Assembly: GCA_004352715.1 (NCBI GenBank)
Contig: SCFE01000087.1
Location: 1,174,822 to 1,238,821 of the forward strand
Length of the DNA stretch: 64,000 bases
Reading direction: 5' to 3'
DNA from: Hofstenia miamia
Taxonomy: Eukaryota > Xenacoelomorpha > Acoela
The notes under the pieces are model-generated. The model searched no databases, was not told the DNA's origin, and saw nothing but the letters and a program-made list of their open reading frames with translations. Within the stretch, counting starts at the first letter, position 1. Each line of letters opens with the position of its first letter. The position numbers were made by a program, and so were the translations under genes. Shown one piece after another: positions 12,424 through 22,088 of the stretch.

Positions 12424-12446
12424 GACATTACTTCGGAAGTAATGTC
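12424..12446. repeat. Near-perfect hairpin, 11-bp arms with a one-base loop
   Basis: GACATTACTTC is followed by one base and then its exact reverse complement, GAAGTAATGTC. It is too short to be a microRNA precursor on its own. It may be the fused ends of a lost element or a chance palindrome. Confidence 0.55.
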
Positions 12447-12564
12447 GTTTTTTGTATAAATACTGACTTAATATGCACTAATTTTTTTATTGTCCCAACT
12501 CGAGTTGTAAAAGTTCACTATTGATTACATCATTGATTTTCAGCAGAAAACATTGGTTACTTAC

Positions 12565-12655
12565 CAATATGCCTGTCATCAGAAAATCTAAAATTTTCCA
12601 TAAAAAGCTCGTCTTTTGCATGGTTGCTCAGAGGTAGCGATTTATGATTAGCTGA
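12565..12655 (-). CDS. Candidate internal exon, unidentified
   Basis: A 91-bp open segment lies between an acceptor (ACAACAG) and a consensus donor (ATTG then GTAAGT). It encodes 30 residues, polar and mixed, ending FRFSDDRHI. It would join in phase to the candidate at 8395-8519, restoring a glycine codon at the junction. I do not recognise the protein. The donor is strong, the rest is weak evidence, and the size is within chance expectation. Confidence 0.15.
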
Positions 12656-15114
12656 CTGTTGTATAAGTTAATGAAGTCATCTCACTAATCTCTTTCAAAC
12701 AAGGAAGTGGAGAATGATTAGTTCCAGTTGAAAAAGCGGCAGATCAAGTAGCGAAAGTTGGCATACCTTTCAATAATATCTGAAGAATATCCTACCACGT
12801 CGATTGTGCGCATTGTAAATGAACATGATCTCAGTGAGAAAATTTAAAGGAGAAATTAAACCATGTTTCCAAAAAATACGATTTGTGCAATACAATCCAA
12901 AAGTATGAAAAAACTATAATACTTCCGACGTGACCTATAAATTGCGGGGAATGACTAATATCTTGTATTATAGCATATACATTTTTTTCAATGTCGAAAT
13001 GGAAACTCCCTGTCGGTACTCCAGCATCAGACATTTGAATAGTTCCCTATTCTGAGACATGCATTCCCAAGCAGATAATCCATCGAATATCTGTAAAATT
13101 GTTGTGACCCAAGATTTTATATCTGGATGAAATTAAAATAGGTTTTTAATAAGTTCTTTTATCCTGCATTTCCAATTTATATCATCATCAGATGCGGTTG
13201 GTTTTGCACTCATTACATTCACGGCAATTCTTGTTTTATAACTACTAATTTCCGATGCCCTGTTCATTGCAACCATCCAAGGTCAAACTTGTTTGCTATT
13301 TTCCAACTGATAAAAATCGAAGTCCTTATACACAATATTCTATATTTTCCCCACGCGTGCAAGTCTTTAATCTGCTGGAGTTGAAACTTATCAAAAGTAG
13401 TTATGTGATGATGCAAATTTTTCACTTATAAAGCAAAATAAAGTCTCAAATTTGGACATGATATCATTCACAAACACTTTTGGATAATAATTATAATTTA
13501 ATATTAATTTAGTTATCATATGTATTTCTGTTCAAAAATTGCTAGTAAACCACCGCCCTCACACGCACTTATCATGAGCCTAAGGTACAAGACACTATAA
13601 AATACACGAGTTCCCGTTACCACCTAAGTACTCGAAAGTTGTGTAAAATATACAAAATACTTCTAGGAATTTCATCTATTTAAGTTGGAAAATTTTGAAA
13701 AAATTGGTAAAAATAGCTTATGCATGGCTCTAAATTTCTCTTACAATTGCTTGTAGTTTGTCTCAACGGAATCCAATTTACAAAATTAAGTAAAATACAC
13801 TAATACACCAAATACTTACTCGAAAATGTTAAATACTATATGGTTAAATGTTTTGTATCGAATACATGAAAATTTCAATGCACGACAACACATTTAATTT
13901 TAAATGTGACTTGATATTAAAAGTAAAAAGTATAGTACAGCGATGCTGCCAGAAACCTCCCGATCGAAATATAAAAACCTTAATTGTTGTGTATTTATTG
14001 TTTGCTTCACTCTTTTTGTCAGCGCTTACAATTGTGAGCGCAATTCTAAGACGTGAACTAATTACCTCGGCAGTTACAAGGATTGACTGATTCACTAATT
14101 ATTGTTTCTCTTTTTTGAAACGCTTTTTGGCAGTCTGCTATCAATTGAATTGGGTGCAATATTTGATTTTAATTTTCACTTAAAACTCAATGTAAAGGTA
14201 TTCCATAAGAAGTAACCCAACTCCAGCTTTGGAGTTCGGAATATCGATTTTATCATTTGACAATTTATCAGCTGATAAAAACCGATGATCTGAACGATAT
14301 GAACACTCGAGTTAACTCTACTTCAAGTAATCATCATATTAACAAACTTCATAATGATTGAATTTGAAATATAATTGAGACTTTGCTACGCACCCAAATA
14401 AACCGTCATCTATTAAAAAATCAATAATCTGAATAATATTTGACTCTACTTTTTTCGGCAATAATCTCGCGGATATGAAGTGAATCGACAGTGTGAAACA
14501 AAGAATACATTTTTGACCAAAAGAACCTGATAAAAATCTATCAACTGAACACAACCTTTATTTGTGATAAATGTTTTGTTACAACGTTCTGAATGTGGGA
14601 AGATTATAAATGTGGTCTAAAGAATTGTGAAGAGATTATTTTTCATTGATAAGAACTTTTTAAATGCTCATTGTTCTAGGTGACAACTGTTGTATAAGAG
14701 TGTCTTCTGACGTAAGCTATTCATTAGTTCAATGCCAATTATTTCAACTAATGAAAGAATGAGCGTGTAATCCTTCTATACTTTACTTCTTCATTGTTCT
14801 CGCTCCCTGTTCCAAACAATAGTATTTGTATTTGTTTAGAAAATGAGATTAACAGGAAAACGTGGGCATAATAGGAGACAACTGTCTTATTAGTTTTCGG
14901 TTCACTTTGGAAATAATCTTTGTTGATAATAATCGACCTTAAATTTTCCAAAATAGAATTTTATTTGATAAAAATACAATTTCGCTCTCAGACAATTTTC
15001 CGCAATTTTTTCCAAATGCTCTTTTTTATTTAAAACATTATTCCAGTTTGTAGATTTTCAAAATTTCTATTTACTGTGGATTCACCGCATAAATTGTTAG
15101 AATTTTTTCAAGTA

Positions 15115-15123
<9 letters not shown>

Positions 15124-15153
<30 letters not shown>
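15124..15153. repeat. (TA)n microsatellite
   Basis: A TA dinucleotide tract directly precedes the left terminus of the Tc1/mariner relic. Confidence 0.9.
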
Positions 15154-15157
<4 letters not shown>

Positions 15158-15165
15158 CATACTTA

Positions 15166-15532
15166 CACAGGGTGGCCCATAAGTTTCTGACTCCCTCGCA
15201 AATTGACATAATACCCGATTCTATTCAATTCTTCTTACAATAATTGAAAACATTTTCCAATTAAATATTAAAATAATGGCTATATTTATAAAATAAACAT
15301 GAAAATAAAGGTGAAATGGTTTTGCAAATTCAAATATTTAACATTTTAGTTTTTTATAACTTGTATCACCACCCTCATTTTTCAAGCATTGTTAAAGTCG
15401 CTTAGGAAAAGATTCAATGAGATCTTCTAGATACTTATCAGATATGTCATTCCAAAATGCTTTTGCACTCTCTTAATGAGTTCTGTTCGATTTCGTGGAC
15501 GTGGCTCCCTGAACCCCCCTCTTGTAACATTG
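15166..15532 (-). pseudogene. Tc1/mariner-type transposase relic, C-terminal part
   Basis: The left end has a terminus-like sequence, CACAGGGTGGCCCATAAG, next to a TA. Reading the minus strand, about 15345-15520 encodes the tail of a Tc1/mariner transposase: NRTELIKRVQ, then FWNDISDKYLEDLIESFPKR, then KNEGGDTSY, matching the family's final W-x-x-I...YL..LI.S.P.R...C....G...KY pattern. The frame is broken by a one-base loss in an A run and by a TAA after SFPKRL. The element is cut at 15533 by the hAT insertion at 15541-16509 and may continue past 16517. It is dead. Confidence 0.7.
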
Positions 15533-15728
15533 CCCATGCGCAGTGTGGGGTTTAAAACGTTTTTTATGAAATAAAACAACCGTTTTTTTTTCAAAAAATA
15601 CACTGTTTTATTTATTTTTTATTTTCCTTCTCGTTTAATCGTGAAACTGGCTTTATTCAACAAGAAAAACATTTCAAGTGTTTCAAAAACAATTATTCAA
15701 AATGTTGACGATAGACAGTATAAGCAAA

Positions 15729-16031
15729 TCACTCATCATTTAGCTGCCGGTACAGAAAAGCAATCCGACCAGCTTTTTGCACCGCCAAATTCGAACGCAG
15801 TTTTCCATAGTTCATTCCCAAAGTGGAAAATTGTCTCTCCAGTCCTCCTGACGACGGGACGCATGTAGTTATAGAAGTTGTGACTTCAATCCGTTTTCCA
15901 TTGAATCCCAGTTTTTTACCAGGCACCCACCAAGTGCCTGGCTGGACACCCATATAGGATTCTCCAAAGAGCTCGTTTGAAAATGGTTCATGGCGTGCCA
16001 TAAATTTCGTCACATCTGCGATGCAATTCAC
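15729..16031 (-). pseudogene. hAT transposase remnant, C-terminal dimerisation domain
   Basis: The open frame includes SGGLERQFSTLGMNYGKLRS followed by AVQKAGRIAFLYRQLND, the C-terminal hAT dimerisation signature. It is on the same strand as, and downstream of, the BED finger remnant within the same element. The N-terminal residues of this frame run into the deletion junction and do not look like transposase. Confidence 0.8.
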
Positions 16032-16185
16032 GTCTATATCGGACGTACGCCGGTGCCTCCTTCACCTCAAGTGAGGAGAGTCGATTCCCGCAGAATCTAA
16101 AGAAAAAGTAACGAGATGGCTTTGTTGACGGAAACGATAACGTTGTTTGCTTCGCAATTTTCGGAGCAGATGGCCCTGGCGCGGA

Positions 16186-16359
16186 CTAGCTGACGTCGTC
16201 ATGGGCAGCGGAGGGTGCCTCGCATTTCTGATAATGATCCTTCATGCGTTCAACAAGTGGCACGATGTCGGTCATACACTGATTACATAACGCTCGTTCC
16301 TTACCGTCCTTTACGATCTTCTTGTAAAAAGTCCATATTTCATGACTCTTACGACCCCT
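16186..16359 (-). pseudogene. BED-type zinc finger remnant of a hAT transposase
   Basis: The minus-strand frame encodes HEIWTFYKKIVKDGKERALC followed by NQCM and, about 20 residues later, H-x4-C (HYQKC). This is the W/F...C-x2-C...H-x4-C layout of a BED DNA-binding finger, which would recognise the transposon ends. No start codon remains upstream in frame (a TAA lies at 16360-16362), and a TAG stops the frame at 16186-16188, before the C-terminal remnant. Confidence 0.7.
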
Positions 16360-16517
16360 TTAAATCTGAAACCACAAATGTACCAAGTCAACCTGAATCT
16401 TCATACTGATAAAAATGAAAACTGTTTTATAACAATGTTTTATTCGCGTGTTTTAAAACAGTTTTTTATGGCAATGTGTTAAAACATTTTTAAAACATTC
16501 CCCAACCTGCCCATGCG

Positions 16518-16865
16518 GCTTCCAAAACTATTTCACAATCACTCTGTGCATGGCATCGTTGCCATTTATTAACTACCGTCTTTAGACATAGCTTGATTTT
16601 AGTATTTATACACACGTTGACAATAGATCTAATGGATTTACCAATATCAATTGCGCTATTAACGCAAATTGATGTTGTTGATCTTAGGTGAAGAAAATAG
16701 AGGTTAAAATTATTTCGAAATTGAAATATTGGTCTTTTATATAATAAAGAAATGCAGTTGAATTTATAAAGCTGCCCAAAAGAAATTTAAAGTGCAAAGC
16801 TCTCACACGTGCATGCAAAAACCCTCATGGTCGTAGCATCCAGTTGAAAGCTACCACATCTTTAG
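16518..16865. other. Possible continuation of the Tc1/mariner relic, otherwise featureless
   Basis: Joining the flanks of the nested hAT across its target duplication should restore Tc1/mariner sequence here. I see only weak coding character on the minus strand (about 16510-16580) and no second terminus. Confidence 0.3.
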
Positions 16866-16868
16866 TTC

Positions 16869-16908
16869 TCTATCTCTATCTATCTATCTCTATCTATCTC
16901 TATCTATC

Positions 16909-16941
<33 letters not shown>

Positions 16942-16984
16942 ATCTCTATCTATATCTATATCTATCTATATCTATATCTATCTA
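16869..16984. repeat. (TATC)n / (TA)n compound microsatellite
   Basis: Tetranucleotide repeats alternate between CTAT and TATC phases, ending in mixed TATATC units. The serine, isoleucine and tyrosine-rich open frame across it is an artefact. Confidence 0.95.
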
Positions 16985-16987
16985 AAT

Positions 16988-17236
16988 ATTCGTCGTTTGT
17001 TCCATACTAATGGTGAAACTTCTTTACAAACAACGAATTCTGAAAAAAATTACTGTTACAAACGACGAATCGCCTTTTTGGGGTTTAAAATTGAGGAGAA
17101 TGCAAAATTTTCTAATTTTTTCAGTTAGTGTATCTCAGTACCCTCTCAATAATATGTCCTACTGGATTAATGGGTCTAAAAATTTAAAATGAAAAAAAAA
17201 TTTTTTTTTGCTGGTTTTCACAGATATTTGTCGTTT
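16988..17236. repeat. Diverged copy of the TTTGTAACATACTAATG repeat
   Basis: It starts next to the microsatellite with TCGTTTGTTCCATACTAATG and continues with TTTACAAAC. It parallels the block at 4690-4750 inside the hAT element in spacing and sequence, and ends with an inverted motif, TTTGTCGTTTGTAA, at about 17227-17240. Relatives of the same motif recur at about 17720-17755. Confidence 0.5.
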
Positions 17237-17250
17237 GTAATTTCTCAACA

Positions 17251-17519
17251 AAAATGCTTGGATCAGCTTCACACCTAGTTCGTTAGCTCTCAAATTAAAA
17301 ACTACATCTACTAAAGTTCTTTAAAGATGCATAGGCTATGGATTACTTACTTTGTTTTTTTTGAAATTTCATTTAACAACCCACTACTGTTCTTGACTCT
17401 ATATTTTGGGGAATAATCGTTAATATTTCAGTGAATAATGCTTGGATCGAATGCAAACCTAGTTCATTAGCTTCCACATTAAAAACTACATCTACTAAAT
17501 TTCTTTAAAGATTTATAGG
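17251..17519. repeat. Two direct repeat units of about 85 bp
   Basis: Unit one (17251-17334) and unit two (17434-17519) share AATGCTTGGATC, then CCTAGTTCRTTAGCT, then ATTAAAAACTACATCTACTA, then TTCTTTAAAGAT in the same order. About 100 bp separate them. I infer an old internal duplication, probably part of the surrounding repeat. Confidence 0.75.
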
Positions 17520-17813
17520 ATATGTATAATACCTTTGATTACTATGTACTTAACAATATTATAAGGTTATTGAAGTTCAAGACTTTCGAGTTTGCTGTAG
17601 GCAAGAAATTAATCAACTATGGAAGGCATTGGCTCTAATGAATGGAATAGGCACTAGTGTAATGCATATGATTAAGAAACTGTTAAAATTGCAACATCAT
17701 TAATATAAAAAAAATTTTTGGTTACAAACGAGGAATATTGTTACAAACGGCGTATATATATGAAAATGATTATAAATGACCAATATAAATTCTGCATAAA
17801 TTGCAAACAGCGA

Positions 17814-17815
<2 letters not shown>

Positions 17816-17848
<33 letters not shown>

Positions 17849-17850
17849 AA
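17816..17850. repeat. (TA)n microsatellite
   Basis: A TA tract with one TATG interruption. Confidence 0.9.
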
Positions 17851-18429
17851 TACATTTCTAAAAATTTTGTTTGTATTAAAAAATTGTTTTTGAAATAGAA
17901 TTTTGATGAAATTTGACGGGTTTGATTTTAATCAGACTCTTTGACCATAATAAAGTAACTTTATGAGGACGCTTTGATAGAAAATTTTGCTAGCGCGATT
18001 TAACATTTTGAGCTTTGATATTTTTAATACATTTTCTTATGTTGTAGCTGTATTCCTTTAATTATTTTGAGCTATGCTCTTACCATTCATAGAAACTAGT
18101 ATTAATATAATTTTATAGTTATATTATACTCTAAATGGGAATTTGGTTAAAACAGTAATTTATATCGTTTGCAATCTAGAACTCGACCGCCCGCTCTTAG
18201 TGCGTTTAATCCCAGGAATCTTAAACTGACATATTCATTGGTTTGCTTTAATACCTGTCATTTTATTTGCAGATTGTAAAATTATTACTATCAACATTTT
18301 AGATGTGCAATTTTAAAATTTCATTCATTCTCGGGCTGTAAATATGTTCGAGAGTGAACCAATGGAATGAATATTGCGTATTAGTTTACATAAATATCAA
18401 TTAACTTGCAGAATATCTTTTTTTTGCAG

Positions 18430-18490
18430 AAGTAATAACACTGTAGAATCCGACTTTAAATATTCTTCAAAAATAGTATTTGACGACAAG
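18430..18490 (+). CDS. Candidate 61-bp exon, unidentified
   Basis: The segment lies between a strong acceptor (TTTTTTTGCAG) and a good donor (ACAAG then GTAAAT). It is open in one frame, encoding SNNTVESDFKYSSKIVFDDK. It does not match the conserved parts of CWC22, the only plus-strand gene identified. It could be an exon of an unknown gene or chance. Confidence 0.15.
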
Positions 18491-18683
18491 GTAAATATTA
18501 ATTGTGAATATGAAACATTAGTTTCTCAATTTCGTTTGTTTTATAATTTAATGTACCCATTAGAACAAATTATTCCCCCATAGACCTTTTTATTTTCTAT
18601 ACTTTGAGAAAAATATTGCTTTAATTCACAAGAGCTTATATTGAATTACTATTTGATTAATCTAATGATAGTACATCCAAGAG

Positions 18684-19035
18684 CAGGGTTGGTAAACAAG
18701 TGTAGTTTTTTTTACAGAAAAAGCTTTTTAAGCGTTTAAAACAATGTTTTTGCTCTTAGACAGGTCCACCTCAAGGTACTAAAATTTTACTCAAAAAACA
18801 TATAGTAGCAAACATTGAATTTCGATAAGCATATAAACATTTATTTTTCATTGCATACACGTAAACAAGCGCAATTTTAACGGGTTTTGCAGTAGAAAAT
18901 CGGTTATGACAGTAAGAATTCTAAAGTAAAGTTCTAAATAAATTGGAAAAAAAATTAAAAATCTTTTCAAAAAACAGTTGTTTTAAACAGTATTTATAAC
19001 ATCTTTTAAATTGGTCGTGTTTAAAACATGCCAAG
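18684..19035 (+). mobile_element. Non-autonomous hAT-like repeat, CAGGGTTGG family, copy 1
   Basis: The left end is CAGGGTTGGTAAACAAG. The interior shares ordered blocks with 35634-35979, such as CATATAGTAGCAAACATTGAA and GGTTATGACAGTAA, and both copies carry GTTTAAAACATG near the right end. The right terminus here is decayed, so the end coordinate is approximate. Confidence 0.6.
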
Positions 19036-21126
19036 ATCGATTTCAAAGTTGTAAAATAAGAAGTAGGAACAATATTCGTAGTGTTAACATGCATCAAAAT
19101 TGTATTTTTGCAGTGAACTTGATAAGTACCAAGTCTATATAAAGTTTTCCAAAGATAAAATGCATGATATGATAAAATATCATATCAAAATTAGGCATGT
19201 AAAGCTTTTTTAATATAATTGTTTTTCAGTTTTAAGAATGCAATAAAATGTATAAATTGCTAGCCTTAAAACAGCATGTGCTTCACATGTACCTTTAACT
19301 GCTGGGATGTCGAGACTCCATATATTCCGAGAATGGAAACTTCGTGTATTTCAACCTGGGGCTTGAAACAGCTCAGTGTTCTCTAGCAATATCTAACAAA
19401 ATTAGACTAACAACATTATTTTCGGAGCTTTTAAGTATAGTTATTCTCGAATCGCTTTCGCGCATTTTAAATGAAACTGTTAACATGATAAAATGCATAA
19501 AATTATTTAAATTAATCGAAATTTTTATGGTAAGATAGTGAATCCTAGTGTTCTGCAGTTGATTTCCTAAAATCATATATTTTTCTGAATAAAAATGATT
19601 GGTTAATGAATTTAGTTTTAAACTGCTGAAACTCGCCGAAAATGTTTTTCCTGACTACACATAGTATTATCCTGTAATGCGATTTGGATTCCGGTACGCA
19701 ATTAGCTTGGAAAAATCAGGAAATAATTATCTGTTATATTGAGCTGATGATTATCATTATTTTAAAATTACGGCCAATTAATAGGTCTTGGTGGAAACCA
19801 GGGTAATTAAGTTTCGCTGAATTCCCAACTATAAATAGTAATAAGTGTTAATTAAGCCAACTAAGCAAGAGGTACTACGCACTACACTACCTAGAGTTTC
19901 CTTAATTGTAAAAATTCTTTAATTGTTTTTACAAGGTTGAATTTCGAGTCCAAAACCTAATATTTTTTTTGGTGAGTTTGAATACATATCGTATTCTGAA
20001 TGCAAATTGGTCCAAATTTCAAAGACATTTTGTTTATGCTTACATACTTCAGTGTATTTTATCCCACGCTTTTTCCGTCATTGTCGCATTTATCAGGTGA
20101 CTTATGTAAATTCGGGTGTGGTTCAAGCCACTTTTTTAGACTGTCAGTATCCTAATTTAATTACTTCGTTTGCATTTGAAAGTATTTCTTCTTTATTTTA
20201 ATGACAATTTCTTTTCTAACTCGCCTATAATACATGCAAGTCCAAGTCCTAACCATAGTGCAGCAAAACAATTACGAGTCATTAAGTCTTCGAATTCTGT
20301 TTTGCATATGAATTATTTTGATCAAAATCTATTTCTTAAGTTTTAAGAATGTTTTGTAACCATGCATAGGCTTTTTACTTGCATCGATCACTTTTTTTAA
20401 TTAAGCAAAATGAGGTTATTAATCTCATTTCTGACATATAAACGATTTTCATATAATTAAAAATTTGACCTGGAAATTTAACATGCGTGTAATCAAAATC
20501 TTGATTTTATAAGAAATAGGAAATAAAAATGTCTCTGGTGAACGCAAATGGGAAAATACTATTTTTTTATTCCTCACTAAAACGATAAAAATATGTAAGG
20601 TAAATGCGATACTTATCAATGCCCTGGTGGGGATCATCCTCCATATAAAATCGCATACCATATTGTTATAGTTCTTTTTCAAAACATAAAAAATGAATAG
20701 TTTCATTAAATTCATTTTGGTTCAAGAATTAGAAGAAAAAATTAATCGGAAATTGAAGTTAAAGTACTATTGATATTTTCAATGTGGATTTTAATTATTA
20801 TGTATTGTTTTATAATAGAATCCATCTGTAAAATAATTTCTCTCATTTAGTGAGTTCGATTAAATCCAATGGGCTCTTCCACCTTAATTCTTAAGAATTG
20901 TCTATGAAAATTACTTAATAATTCTCGAGTGGGTCATCGAAATTCGGCTCCAAATGATTATTATAATTCCAAATATTAATCATATGAAATATATTTCCAG
21001 AAGTAAAGTCTTACTTATAAATTATTTCAAATACATTGCCTAATGCCTGATTCTTATAGCACGTTTGGTATTCCATTAATAAAACTTTTTTTCAATTTGT
21101 TCATATCTTAGTGTTTTAAATTTAAT

Positions 21127-21702
21127 CAGTGGTTCTCAAAGTCTGCTTTTCGCCTCTCAGCATGGCATTCCGAATTAAACGTTTACTTTATTTTTATTTT
21201 CTTTTTAGGGGAGAAATTGCAATTTTTTACCTGAAAAAAATCTAATTTTTAGCCTAACCTCATTATTGTTGTAACTTTTTGAACAGTATGTTTATGTGAT
21301 ATATTGTTAAACAAATTCCTTTTTAGAAGTGTTCAAAAATATGTAAAAATGTTGGTCAGAACAGCATTGTAACAAAAAATTAGTATTTGTACACGTTCTC
21401 AACCAGAAGGTTTTGGTCTTTGGACAGAAATTTTTTCAGCATCTAAAAACACGTTTCTACATCACTTTCAGTTCAAATTTGCTATATGCATCTGCACTAA
21501 CGTTCAATTGAACCATCTTTATGAAATGATTATTTTTCTAAAAATTGGATGAAATAGATTGAAACAATGCAAACTGCATTAAAATATAAGTTGTTAAAAT
21601 TCACTAACAATGTATAACTTTTAAGCGGGGACGTTAAGTAAGCATGCATTAATGCGGAGATTTGCCACGTGACAGTCGTTAACTTTGTAAATATAACGAA
21701 AT

Positions 21703-21733
<31 letters not shown>

Positions 21734-22088
21734 ATGTATTGTATTTTTTTAAAGGTCTTTTTGATTTTATCTGTGGAAATATTCACCCTATCATTATTTA
21801 TGTCGTTTTGGCTGAAAAACACGTTTTGAAAAATGTTTAAACGATGTGCTTACATCACTTTATTAAAGATTTTTTTCAGTGTTTTTCTCAAAAATGTATA
21901 TCAGAAAATATTTTCTGTGTATTTCTCTGGCTTTAAATTTGAAAATTTGCAAAGCACACATTTTTAAAAATTTTTTTAAAAAACATTTATAACATTTTTG
22001 CTTATTATAACCATCGCAAAGAATTACGTATTGCAGCAAAGCAATCGTTATAGCCTTCTTCCATGTGGACCCTGGTTGAGAACCGCTG
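21127..22088. mobile_element. hAT-like element with CAGYGGTTCTCAA termini
   Basis: The left end reads CAGTGGTTCTCAAAGTCTG, and the reverse complement of the right end reads CAGCGGTTCTCAACCAGG. CAGTGGTTCTCAA-type termini are characteristic of Charlie-like hAT elements. The element is about 962 bp, AT-rich, and contains a TA tract at 21707-21733. It has no transposase coding sequence. The flanking 8-mers (AATTTAAT and ATCTAGAC) do not match, so the target duplication has decayed or one end is misplaced. Confidence 0.65.

Larger units (their letters stand above)
15541..16509 (-). mobile_element. Internally deleted hAT element nested in the Tc1/mariner relic
   Basis: This is a 969-bp element. 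Its left end starts CAGTGTGGGGTTTAAAACG, and the reverse complement of its right end starts CAGGTTGGGGAATGTTTTAA. A perfect 8-bp target duplication, CCCATGCG, flanks it (15533-15540 and 16510-16517). Minus-strand coding remnants hold a BED zinc finger near the 5' end and a hAT dimerisation domain near the 3' end, with the catalytic core deleted. This layout is typical of a transposase gene that lost its centre but kept both ends and so stayed mobilisable in trans. Confidence 0.9.

Noticed and set aside
12990-13440. Protein-like minus-strand stretch with in-frame stops
   Set aside because: Open runs of about 50 codons are expected by chance in this much AT-rich sequence, and no family was recognised.
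13844-14095. Overlapping plus and minus frames, one with a hydrophobic helix
   Set aside because: Both strands are open, the acceptor is poor and no family is recognised. Most likely chance.
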